DNA from: Gammaproteobacteria bacterium
GTDB taxonomy: Bacteria > Pseudomonadota > Gammaproteobacteria > Competibacterales > Competibacteraceae
Direction of reading: 5' to 3'
Assembly: GCA_003562535.1 (NCBI GenBank)
Contig: PWUP01000087.1
Coordinates: 1 to 18,576 of the forward strand
DNA: 18,576 bases
Each line of letters begins with the position of its first letter. The first letter of the stretch is position 1. Under the pieces are notes generated by a model that was not told the DNA's origin, ran no database searches, and saw only the letters and a program-made list of their open reading frames with translations. A program made the translations under genes and the position numbers. Positions 1 to 6,655 of this stretch are shown here, in pieces.

Positions 1-784
1 GCAGTACCGCTCCCCAGCTCGGCAGGGCGAATATACCAAGCGGTAAGAACCGCAGCCAGCCTAACAGCCCGGCTTTAATCATTACCCCGGAAAGAACCGC
101 ACTGGCAGGTGTGGGGGCGACTGGATGCGCTAAAGGTAGCCAAATATGTACGCCCAGCAGCCCCGCCTTAATGCCAAAGCCGGTCACTAAGAGCAGAATC
201 GCTAAGCTGTTCGGTTCCACGGCCTGTAGGTCAACCAACAACACACTGCCTGCGGCAGAGGCGGTCAGTACAATGCCGGCAAACAGCATCAGTTCACCGG
301 CTACGGCCATAACCAGATACAACAACCCCGCTTGGTAGGCAATGCGGCTGCCGGTGTGTACCACCAGTCCAAAAGCCGCTAGGCTCATCAGAACAAAGCC
401 CGCATAAAAACTGACCACGTCTTGAGCCAATACTAGAGAAAAATTACCCGCCATAGTCAGCAAATGAAACACCCAGTAGCGCACATAGCGACGGTCATCA
501 TGCAGATAGCTGCGGGCATAAAAACCAGAAACCAGCCACAGTATTGCTGTCAGCACCAGAAAAATTCGATTGGTGACGTCAATGCCCAGTTGTAGACCCA
601 GTAATAATGAGGGATAGTCCACGGTCGTACCAACCGGTAACACTAATAGAGCCAGTGCCGGCACAGCCAGCCAAGGCGCGAGGCTAACGAGTTTGGATTG
701 TGGGTACCAACCTAGCCATGCGACCAACAGCAGTGGCAGAACCGTCGGGATGGCAAACGCCAGCATCAACACACTGTGGCTCAT
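1..784 (-). CDS. Antiporter-like subunit of Mrp/Mbh-type complex (NuoM/HyfB family), C-terminus cut by window edge
   Basis: The reading frame starts with ATG at 784 (overlapping the TGA of the upstream gene as ATGA) and stays open to the window edge, giving 261 residues of a polytopic membrane protein. It belongs to the proton-conducting transporter family (PF00361): residues 202-240 hold the hallmark TM7-TM8 segment, with K206, H213 in a HIWLPLAH motif, APTPASAVLS and K237. These lysines and the histidine are part of the family's proton path. In the two sister subunits a glutamate follows the aromatic pair in TM5 (FYELL in the neighbour); here that position is V131 in GFVLMSLAAF. A glutamate at 164 in the next helix might compensate, but that is a guess. 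It is the last visible gene of the operon. It could be a divergent MrpD or a NuoL/M-like subunit; which one depends on the missing C-terminus. Confidence 0.85.
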   Translation of the reverse strand, partial: MSHSVLMLAFAIPTVLPLLLVAWLGWYPQSKLVSLAPWLAVPALALLVLPVGTTVDYPSLLLGLQLGIDVTNRIFLVLTAILWLVSGFYARSYLHDDRRYVRYWVFHLLTMAGNFSLVLAQDVVSFYAGFVLMSLAAFGLVVHTGSRIAYQAGLLYLVMAVAGELMLFAGIVLTASAAGSVLLVDLQAVEPNSLAILLLVTGFGIKAGLLGVHIWLPLAHPVAPTPASAVLSGVMIKAGLLGWLRFLPLGIFALPSWGAVL

Positions 785-2277
785 AAGGCGTAATTCCGCA
801 GGGTGATCAGTTCAGCCCATGCCAGCGGGCTGGTGGACATACCCGCCAGTAACCCGGCTAACAAGGCGAGTAAAGCGGTAAACAGGGGGGGCAGTAGCAG
901 GCTTAAATGAGTTTCCCAACGGGTTTTTAACCGTTCCTGAGGCCACTGTTCCATCGGTGGTTTAAACCAAGCACGATATAAAACTGGAAGAAAATACATC
1001 ATATTAAGCAGACTGCTGAGAATCAATACTCCGATAACCCACTGTTGCCCGACTTCCAAAGCCCCTTGGGCGAGATACCATTTACTAATGAAACCCGCCA
1101 TAGGCGGCAGGCCAATCATGCCTAAAGCCCCTACGGTGAACGCGGCCATTGTCCACGGCATCCGGCGGCCTATACCATTGAGTTGATCAATGCGGTGCAC
1201 CCCGAGGGTTTCGGCAAAATTACCCGCACAGAAAAACAGGGTGATTTTCATCAGCCCTTGGTGAACGAGATGGGCTAATCCTCCGATGAACCCGATGGGA
1301 CCGGCTAGTGTTACGCCCAAAGTGATGTACGACACCTGACTGACGGTGGAAAACGCGAGGCGACGTTTAATATCGGTTTGCATGAGGGCACGCAATGAGC
1401 CATAGACGATGGTCACTGAGGCCAGTAGCAATACCACTAGCAGCAAATCGAGATAAATCAGCAGTCCAGTGCCAAAGACATCTTGCACTAGCCGCACAAT
1501 ACCAAAGGCTCCGGCTTTGACCACGGCGACTGCATGCAGCAAGGCACTGACCGGTGCTGGAGCCACCATCGCTTGGGGTAACCAACCGTGTAACGGCACC
1601 AATGCAGATTTGACGCCAAAGCCTAAAATCATCAACACAAATAAAATTTTAAGCTCGGTGTCGTGCTGACCGGCCAGTACACCAAGATAACCTCCGGGTG
1701 TAAACGGCTGCGAGCCAGCCAGCAGATTCAGACCCACCACGCCGATGAGTAAGGCCACTCCACCGCCTAGCGTATAAATCAGGTACTGGCGACCGGCCCG
1801 CAGCGAGGGGGCGGTACCACGATGCACCACCAGCGGATACGTGGCTAAGGTCAGCAGTTCATAAAAGATTAAAAAGGTGAATAAATTACCCGCCAGCGCA
1901 ATCCCTGTGGTGGTGAACACGCAGAGACTAAAAAACCCGAAAAAGCGACTGCGGTTGGGGGAGTTTTCCAGATAGCCAATGGCATAAATCGTGGTGACTA
2001 ACCACAACACGGCTGACAGGGCGATGAACAGTATCGATAGCGCATCGGCATGCAGCACGAAGGCCAGCCCTGGGAGAACATTGAAGCTGAGCTGGAAAAA
2101 CAAGCCTTCCCGAACGCCTTCAAGCAACACCACCACCAGCAGTAATTTAATCACCGCCCCTGACATGTTCAGCACAGTGCGCAGGCGACGACGCTGCTCG
2201 GCGACGAAGAAAATCAGCACACCGGGTACTAATGAGCTGAGTAAAATCAGCAATAATAAGACGCCCCCAAAGGTCAT
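781..2277 (-). CDS. Mrp-type antiporter-like membrane subunit (MrpD/NuoM family)
   Basis: This 498-residue inner-membrane protein has about 14 predicted helices and is a proton-conducting transporter-family subunit of the multi-subunit cation/proton antiporter. Family residues are all present: E140 in TM5 (IFYELLTLATY), K223 and H229 in TM7 (GVKSALVPLHGWLPQA), the APAPVSALLHA loop and K254 in TM8. A later lysine lies in a GFISKWYLAQGA segment typical of TM12. I chose the ATG at 2277 because it overlaps the stop of the preceding gene as ATGA and has a GGAG about 9 nt upstream; a longer frame from 2364 lies inside the neighbour and has no support. It ends in another ATGA overlap with the next subunit gene. 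Translational coupling through the whole operon is likely. I cannot separate MrpD from NuoM/HyfB paralogy by eye. Confidence 0.9.
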   Translation of the reverse strand: MTFGGVLLLLILLSSLVPGVLIFFVAEQRRRLRTVLNMSGAVIKLLLVVVLLEGVREGLFFQLSFNVLPGLAFVLHADALSILFIALSAVLWLVTTIYAIGYLENSPNRSRFFGFFSLCVFTTTGIALAGNLFTFLIFYELLTLATYPLVVHRGTAPSLRAGRQYLIYTLGGGVALLIGVVGLNLLAGSQPFTPGGYLGVLAGQHDTELKILFVLMILGFGVKSALVPLHGWLPQAMVAPAPVSALLHAVAVVKAGAFGIVRLVQDVFGTGLLIYLDLLLVVLLLASVTIVYGSLRALMQTDIKRRLAFSTVSQVSYITLGVTLAGPIGFIGGLAHLVHQGLMKITLFFCAGNFAETLGVHRIDQLNGIGRRMPWTMAAFTVGALGMIGLPPMAGFISKWYLAQGALEVGQQWVIGVLILSSLLNMMYFLPVLYRAWFKPPMEQWPQERLKTRWETHLSLLLPPLFTALLALLAGLLAGMSTSPLAWAELITLRNYAL

Positions 2278-3701
2278 ACTGGCCACTCCGCTACAATTTG
2301 GGTTATGCCCACCCCAGCGAATCCGAGCAGGATAGCCAGCAAGCCCAGACCGAAAGCGGACCATTCCATCAGTGGCGATACCCGCCCCACAGGTTGCAGG
2401 TTGGCACCAGGACGCATCGCACGCTCTAGCACCCGAAAGATGTATAACGCCGTGAGTAAGCCACTGCCGACCAGCGCCAGCGCAATCAGCCAGCGACCGC
2501 TATCGAGTGCGGCACTGAGTAATAACCATTTAGCGAGAAAACCGCCGCTGGGGGGTAAGCCGATGAGGCTGACGCCCGCTAGGGCAAAAGCAAACACCGA
2601 CACCGGCAAGGCGCGTAAAGCGGTGCTGATCAAGGCCATGCGATCATGTCCAGCGGCGCGCTGGAAATTACCGGCAGCGAGGAACATAGCGCCCTTGGCG
2701 CAGGCATGAGCGATCATAAAGGTCAAAACCGGTTGCCAGGCAGCAACATCAATCAGTGTGATGGCTAGGCCGATGTAACCGAGCTGAGCGACCGTGGAGT
2801 AGGCGACCAATTGTTTCAGCCGTGCGGCGCGTAACGCTTGTACAGAACCCCAGAGAATGGCACCGATCCCGAGCACACCAATCAGTGTTGTTAAGCCGTG
2901 CGTAACCAGCGACGAGTATAGGGTCAGCCATAATAGCAGCATTAGATAAAAACTGGCTTTCACCACCAGCGCCGATAACACCGCGCTGACCGGAGCGGGG
3001 GCACCGGCATGAGCGGGAGGCAACCAGATGTGCAGGGGAAATAAAGCACTTTTAAGCAGCAAGCCAATGCTCATCAGCGCCAGCGCCAAACCGGTTAAGG
3101 GTGTGGCTTCAACCTGCTCGGCCAGCATCTTGATATCTAACATACCGTAAGCGCCATACATCAAGGCTACGGCTAGTAAAAAACACAGGGAACCGAGGAG
3201 GTTCATCAATAGATAGCGGATCGCGGCGCGTATGGCTTTGGGGCCGGCTAAAGCAACCAGCACCACAGCCACCAGACTGATTAATTCTAAAGTAATATAC
3301 AGATTAAATAAGTCAGCACTGAGATACAGCATATTCATCGTGGCCCATAACAACAGCCACAGCGGCCAGAACCGAAGCTGTTGCGATCGAGTCACAAAAT
3401 AGTCGCAGGCATAGAGTGTGATGGGGACACTGACTAGGGCCGTCATCCATAACATCATCAGTGCCGGACCGGTGAGTTGTAATTGGATACCCAAGGGGGC
3501 ACCCCAACCGCCAATTTCAATCCGTTGCGGCCCGTGAGCCAATAAGTGCAGAGTGGCTCCACCGACGGCCAGCAACGTCAGCAGTGCGCCCACCACACCA
3601 ACGGTTTTACCCCAGCGCGGCACCAGCACCGCTAAGCCACTGGCCAATAGCGGCACCACGATGCACCAGACGGCCCAATGGGGATGGAGGCTCAAATCCA
3701 T
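2274..3701 (-). CDS. mrpD: Mrp-type antiporter subunit D (MnhD/MrpD-like)
   Basis: A 475-residue polytopic membrane protein of the proton-conducting transporter family. Counting from the ATG at 3701, E139 (LYITLELISL) is the TM5 glutamate, K217 lies in TM7, H224 is followed by IWLPPAHAGAPAPVSA, and K248 is in TM8. These match the residues needed for antiport in MrpD-family proteins. Its place directly after the MrpC-like gene fits the standard C-D order. The start at 3701 is preferred over one at 3782: the longer version adds a hydrophilic, low-complexity N-terminus lying inside mrpC, whereas at 3701 the protein begins just before its first helix and an AGGA lies about 11 nt upstream. There is a 37-nt gap after the mrpC stop, the only loose junction in the operon. 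Confidence 0.88.
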   Translation of the reverse strand: MDLSLHPHWAVWCIVVPLLASGLAVLVPRWGKTVGVVGALLTLLAVGGATLHLLAHGPQRIEIGGWGAPLGIQLQLTGPALMMLWMTALVSVPITLYACDYFVTRSQQLRFWPLWLLLWATMNMLYLSADLFNLYITLELISLVAVVLVALAGPKAIRAAIRYLLMNLLGSLCFLLAVALMYGAYGMLDIKMLAEQVEATPLTGLALALMSIGLLLKSALFPLHIWLPPAHAGAPAPVSAVLSALVVKASFYLMLLLWLTLYSSLVTHGLTTLIGVLGIGAILWGSVQALRAARLKQLVAYSTVAQLGYIGLAITLIDVAAWQPVLTFMIAHACAKGAMFLAAGNFQRAAGHDRMALISTALRALPVSVFAFALAGVSLIGLPPSGGFLAKWLLLSAALDSGRWLIALALVGSGLLTALYIFRVLERAMRPGANLQPVGRVSPLMEWSAFGLGLLAILLGFAGVGITQIVAEWPV

Positions 3702-3738
3702 GCGCAGGGTATTCCTAGAGTGAGGTTCACAGTCGGTC

Positions 3739-4032
3739 TCATGCGTTCGGGTCGTGTTCGTCGGTGTATCGGCTAGGGGCAATCACCAGCAGGACTAAGG
3801 CTAAAGCGGTGGCACTGACAGCGACCACAATGCCCGTTAATACCATCGCTTGCGGTACCGGATCGGGAGGATCAGAGCGGGCAGCTAAGGACAGCAGCAC
3901 CATGAATACCCCCGAGTCCATAATGTTCAACGCTAAAATTTTGCGCAGCAAAGAGCGGCGCACGATCAGACCGTGCAGCCCAATGACGAATAGCAGCCCC
4001 CCAGTCAGTAAATAAATGGCGACTGTACTCAT
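3739..4032 (-). CDS. mrpC: Mrp antiporter subunit C (NuoK-like)
   Basis: A 97-residue protein with three predicted membrane helices, the size and topology of MrpC/MnhC and of NuoK in complex I. The third helix carries the family signature DPVPQAMVLTGIVVAVS followed by an alanine/leucine-rich stretch; the segment before it has the NuoK-like pattern of a basic loop (RRSLLRK) leading into a second helix. In Mrp complexes this small subunit packs beside MrpD and helps form the ion path. The start overlaps the TGA of the MnhB-domain gene as ATGA and has no Shine-Dalgarno of its own, so it is probably translated by coupling. The C-terminus after residue 85 is short, polar and charged. Confidence 0.9.
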   Translation of the reverse strand: MSTVAIYLLTGGLLFVIGLHGLIVRRSLLRKILALNIMDSGVFMVLLSLAARSDPPDPVPQAMVLTGIVVAVSATALALVLLVIAPSRYTDEHDPNA

Positions 4033-4691
4033 GGAGGGTCGATCACCGAACCTTGACCGGCAAATAACAGCAGCAGCGCTAAGCCGATACTGAATGCCAA
4101 GACGATTTCAATCAGCAGGATGAGTTCGGTGGCTGTACCGAATGGATAGGCGAGAAAGGTGCCACTGAACGGAATGACCAGCACACCCACCAGTAAAAAA
4201 ATACTGAATCCGATGACTAAACCGACACGGACTGTCCAAGCGCGCACCGGCCAGTCGCCCGGTTGAGCGGACAGCAGCGCCAGTATCCCTGCAGCGCCAA
4301 GTAATGCACCGGATTGGAACGATCCACCGGCCTCATGTTTGCCTAACCACAGCAGGTAAACCGCCGATAACAGCAGCAGGGGTAACAATACGCTAGCGAC
4401 TCCAGGCAGTAAGGGGCCACGGTCAGCATTCAGCGGCAAGGCTACGGGCCACCCCGCTGCCCGTGCGCCCAACACAGCGGCCAGTAACACGACGACTTCC
4501 AGTAAAGTGTCATAAGCGCGGTAATTCAGCAGTACAGCGGTCACGGCATGTTCTACCCCGCTGTTCGGTAGTTCTGCTAAAGCCAGCGTTTGCAACCCAG
4601 AGTCGGTGAGCGGGATGTGCCATAAAGCCCAAGCGAGCACGGCCAACCACAGCAGCACGACGACAGACACTAAATTAACGATCGTCTTCAT
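4029..4691 (-). CDS. mrpB: MbhE-MnhB fusion subunit of Mrp-type antiporter
   Basis: A 220-residue membrane protein that appears to join two Mrp modules. Residues 1 to about 85 resemble the MbhE-like tail of MrpA, with the marker VTAVLLNYRAYDTLLEVVVL. From about residue 100 the sequence follows the MnhB domain (PF04039): LLPLLLLSAVYLLWLGKHEAGGSFQSGALL, where the H-x-x-G-G-x-F-Q-x-G core is characteristic (shown here only as landmarks), then two or three helices. I place the start at 4691, not 4760, because GGAGGAGG sits 7 nt upstream of it and MKTIV leads straight into the first helix; the longer frame would begin with unrelated residues inside the previous gene. It overlaps that gene by 17 nt and the mrpC start by 4 nt. 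In classical seven-subunit operons the MbhE part is attached to MrpA instead. Confidence 0.85.
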   Translation of the reverse strand: MKTIVNLVSVVVLLWLAVLAWALWHIPLTDSGLQTLALAELPNSGVEHAVTAVLLNYRAYDTLLEVVVLLAAVLGARAAGWPVALPLNADRGPLLPGVASVLLPLLLLSAVYLLWLGKHEAGGSFQSGALLGAAGILALLSAQPGDWPVRAWTVRVGLVIGFSIFLLVGVLVIPFSGTFLAYPFGTATELILLIEIVLAFSIGLALLLLFAGQGSVIDPP

Positions 4692-4941
4692 TACCTTGCC
4701 TCCTCCGCCAACCCAGTCGTGCCAAGGCGGCCAATAACAGAGCACCGGTAATCCCCGCACCGATAATCGCTTCGGCTAGAGCGATGTCTGGGGCAGACAG
4801 CCGAATCCAGATGACCGCTAAGACCAAACCAAAGGCGATAAACAACACCACGGCGCGGAATGCTCCGTGCGTGTGCAGCACTTGCCAAGCCAGCCACAAT
4901 AAGAGCAACATGACGACGCCATCAAACAACAGCCCCATCAT
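4675..4941 (-). CDS. DUF4040 / MbhD-like subunit (detached MrpA C-terminal domain)
   Basis: An 88-residue protein with three predicted helices. The signature is SAPDIALAEAIIGAGITG in the last helix, the conserved core of DUF4040 (MbhD of membrane-bound hydrogenases, and the first extra domain of MrpA after its NuoL-like part). It is a free-standing protein here, as in archaeal Mbh and Mbs complexes, rather than fused to a NuoL-like subunit. It should sit at the junction between the small Mrp subunits and the antiporter-like ones. The start overlaps the mrpG stop as ATGA. The C-terminus is polar and overlaps the start of the MbhE-MnhB gene, whose ribosome site GGAGGAGG lies inside this gene. 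Confidence 0.85.
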   Translation of the reverse strand: MMGLLFDGVVMLLLLWLAWQVLHTHGAFRAVVLFIAFGLVLAVIWIRLSAPDIALAEAIIGAGITGALLLAALARLGWRRRQGNEDDR

Positions 4942-5240
4942 GGCAAATCATCCTCAGCGCGTTCACTGCGGGTTGCATACGCTGCGACTAATTGACAGGC
5001 CGTGGTACTGGCCATCAGCACTAAAAACCAAATTAATATTAATTTCAATACCGCAGTAAGCGATCCGGCTTGCAAGGCTAAACCGGCAACCACCAACCCC
5101 AAGCCGGCATTATCCGCTTCGGTTAAGGCATGCAGACGGCTCAAGGTATCAGGAAAACGCAACAGACCGGCGGTACCGGCAATGAAAAAGATCAGGCCGA
5201 TGCCAATGAACACTAAGCTCAGTCCGTCAATCAGATTCAT
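4938..5240 (-). CDS. mrpG: Mrp antiporter subunit G
   Basis: A 100-residue membrane protein matching the MnhG/MrpG/PhaG family (PF03334). It shows the expected three helices and the family motif GLLRFPDTLSRLHALTEADNAG early in the protein (residues about 25-46, of which RFPD and LHA are the key parts). The segment after it, GLGLVVAGLALQAGS, is a typical second helix. MrpG is a small subunit required for a functional complex. The start overlaps the mrpF end by 14 nt with no clear Shine-Dalgarno, so coupled translation is likely; the stop overlaps the next start as ATGA. Nothing unusual is visible. Confidence 0.93.
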   Translation of the reverse strand: MNLIDGLSLVFIGIGLIFFIAGTAGLLRFPDTLSRLHALTEADNAGLGLVVAGLALQAGSLTAVLKLILIWFLVLMASTTACQLVAAYATRSERAEDDLP

Positions 5241-5493
5241 TTTCAGTCACCCGCATCCGCACAAAGGCTACAGCAGCAACCACCCCCAGCAAGGCAAAGA
5301 CTAAGGCAACATTGGTTAATATCGGCATTTCTAAGGCATAGGTTAACAGTAACAAAATAGCCACGCCGGTGGTACCAAAAAGCTGCGCCGCTTGCATCCG
5401 ATCAGCCGCGCTAGGGCCCTGCATAATCCGTACCATCCCCGCAGCAATGGTCAGCACTAAGACCAAGGCCGCCAGCAGTAACCACGTCGTCAT
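5227..5493 (-). CDS. mrpF: Mrp antiporter subunit F
   Basis: An 88-residue protein of the MnhF/MrpF family (PF04066) with three helices. The diagnostic loop is present at about residues 25-35 (MQGPSAADRMQAAQL: the G-P-x-x-x-D-R part is conserved), followed by a helix and then LTNVALVFALLGVVAAVAFV. It lies between mrpE and mrpG as in standard operons, overlapping mrpE as ATGA. The C-terminus is short and acidic. In Mrp complexes, subunits E, F and G form the peripheral membrane part of the assembly. Confidence 0.93.
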   Translation of the reverse strand: MTTWLLLAALVLVLTIAAGMVRIMQGPSAADRMQAAQLFGTTGVAILLLLTYALEMPILTNVALVFALLGVVAAVAFVRMRVTENESD

Positions 5494-5990
5494 ACCCGTA
5501 CTCCAAACAGATCAGCCACTCGATGCTCAAGTGTGAGTAGAGCTTGATAATTATCTTGAGTCGCATCGAGCACATGCACCCGCAGTATGGGATCAACATA
5601 GTTAATGCTTAAAGTGCCTGGTAGCAGACTGATGACCGCAATGAAAATCCCTAAACCGCGTTCTGGGCGCAGGTTGGTGTGAAATTCAATAATCTCTGGA
5701 TTAATCGACCCGCCACCAGGATGCCAAGACAGCGCCCGCTGAGCGACACTTAATCCAGCAAGCAACGACTGTACGATAAAAAAACCCAGAAAGCGGATCA
5801 GCCCCAGAGGACGAATACCCTGTAAAGGGGGGACAGGCAGCATCCAAACAATCCATCCAATGGTTACCAGTCCAAAAATCCAGTTATCAAGGCTAGTGCT
5901 ATCGCTCAGCACCCACCAAATTACCATGAGCAGGATGAACCATAGCCAATGATCTAAGAAGCGACGAGCGGGGCGGCGCAGTGAGAGCAT
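5490..5990 (-). CDS. mrpE: Mrp antiporter subunit E
   Basis: A 166-residue protein of the MnhE/MrpE family (PF01899): a basic N-terminus, two or three helices in the first 95 residues, then a soluble C-terminal part. The family pattern is visible after the helices (residues about 100-145): a segment following FHTNLR, then ISLLPGTLSINYVDPILRVHVLD, where SLLPGT is highly conserved. It is the first Mrp gene of the operon. Its ATG shares one base with the TGA of the upstream HAD gene (TGATG), so re-initiation from that gene is likely. The stop overlaps mrpF as ATGA. Length is normal for the family. Confidence 0.93.
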   Translation of the reverse strand: MLSLRRPARRFLDHWLWFILLMVIWWVLSDSTSLDNWIFGLVTIGWIVWMLPVPPLQGIRPLGLIRFLGFFIVQSLLAGLSVAQRALSWHPGGGSINPEIIEFHTNLRPERGLGIFIAVISLLPGTLSINYVDPILRVHVLDATQDNYQALLTLEHRVADLFGVRV

Positions 5991-6571
5991 CAGAGGGCCT
6001 GCATCCGTTCACGCGCCAATTCCACGACGGCATTTAAATCATGAATCCGATCTGCGTTGTGCGTGACATTCCAAGGGCGATGCATCATTAATGCGGGGAT
6101 ACCGACCTCCTGATAGCGTTGAATATTGTCTGGATGGTCGTCTACGGCCATCACCACCTCGGTATTCGGTAAGACTTCAAGTTTATTGCCCCCTAAGGGA
6201 ATCACCTGCAAGCTGTCGTAGTGGATACCGTGAGCACGCAACCAATGCTGAGTCACGGCGTTGGCTTGGGGATGCCACGCCCGAGCAGTGATGATGGCGA
6301 GTTCATAACCGAGTTCACTCAAGCAAGCCGTTGCTGCTGCGGCATCCGGTTCTGGCTCGCAGGTTTCCAAAACCTGTTCATCGACTAACATCGTTACCAG
6401 TGCAGATTTATCCAGGGTGAAATGGGCGCAGAGATCGTAATTGGGCCAATCCTGCCAATGTCGGTCAATGCCGGTATTCCGCGACAATACACGGTAGAGC
6501 GTCTGGCGCAGGTTAGCCAGCACGTCGTCTAAATCCAGCACGATGGCTGGCCGAGATAAACGGTCATGCAT
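5990..6571 (-). CDS. HAD-superfamily 5'-nucleotidase-like phosphatase, first gene of the Mrp operon
   Basis: A 193-residue soluble protein of the haloacid dehalogenase superfamily, closest by pattern to 5'(3')-deoxyribonucleotidase-like (NT5C/COG5663) enzymes. All four HAD motifs are visible: motif I DLDDVL with nucleophile D13 and general acid D15, motif II around T95 (IITAR), motif III lysine K130 in LGGNKLEV, and motif IV D144/D145 in VDDHPDN. The segment between motifs I and II is helical, as expected of a C1 cap. It should hydrolyse a phosphomonoester, perhaps a nucleotide; the substrate cannot be read from sequence. It is fused by TGATG to mrpE and has no second start nearby, so it is probably co-transcribed with the antiporter. 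An alternative ATG lies 4 nt inside but in another frame. Confidence 0.8.
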   Translation of the reverse strand: MHDRLSRPAIVLDLDDVLANLRQTLYRVLSRNTGIDRHWQDWPNYDLCAHFTLDKSALVTMLVDEQVLETCEPEPDAAAATACLSELGYELAIITARAWHPQANAVTQHWLRAHGIHYDSLQVIPLGGNKLEVLPNTEVVMAVDDHPDNIQRYQEVGIPALMMHRPWNVTHNADRIHDLNAVVELARERMQAL

Positions 6572-6602
6572 ACGTGGGAAGCCTCATGATATTTGGCCGC
6601 TT

Positions 6603-6632
6603 ATATTACCCTAACCCGTCACTAATGCCCAA
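6603..6632 (-). promoter_or_regulatory. Candidate sigma-70-type promoter for the HAD-Mrp operon
   Basis: On the minus strand TTGGGC (6632-6627) lies 18 nt before TAATAT (6608-6603), in the 84-nt gap between the acylase stop and the HAD start. The -10 box is good and the -35 box weak. It would give a leader of about 25 nt. No stronger candidate is visible in the gap, and the gap shows no clear terminator for the acylase gene. Confidence 0.3.
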
Positions 6633-6655
6633 TGGCCTGAACACGATTTTAGAAT

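Noticed and set aside
1991..2335. Plus-strand open frames opposite the antiporter genes (also 2305-2709, 5002-5304, 7805-8215)
   Set aside because: They are antisense shadows of well-supported membrane or enzyme genes, rich in Thr/Ser/Lys/Pro with no family pattern.
3702..3782. Longer N-terminus for MrpD
   Set aside because: The extra residues are hydrophilic and overlap mrpC; the membrane protein begins properly at 3701.
4692..4760. Longer N-terminus for the MbhE-MnhB subunit
   Set aside because: GGAGGAGG is placed 7 nt before 4691, and the extra residues are unrelated to the family and overlap the DUF4040 gene.
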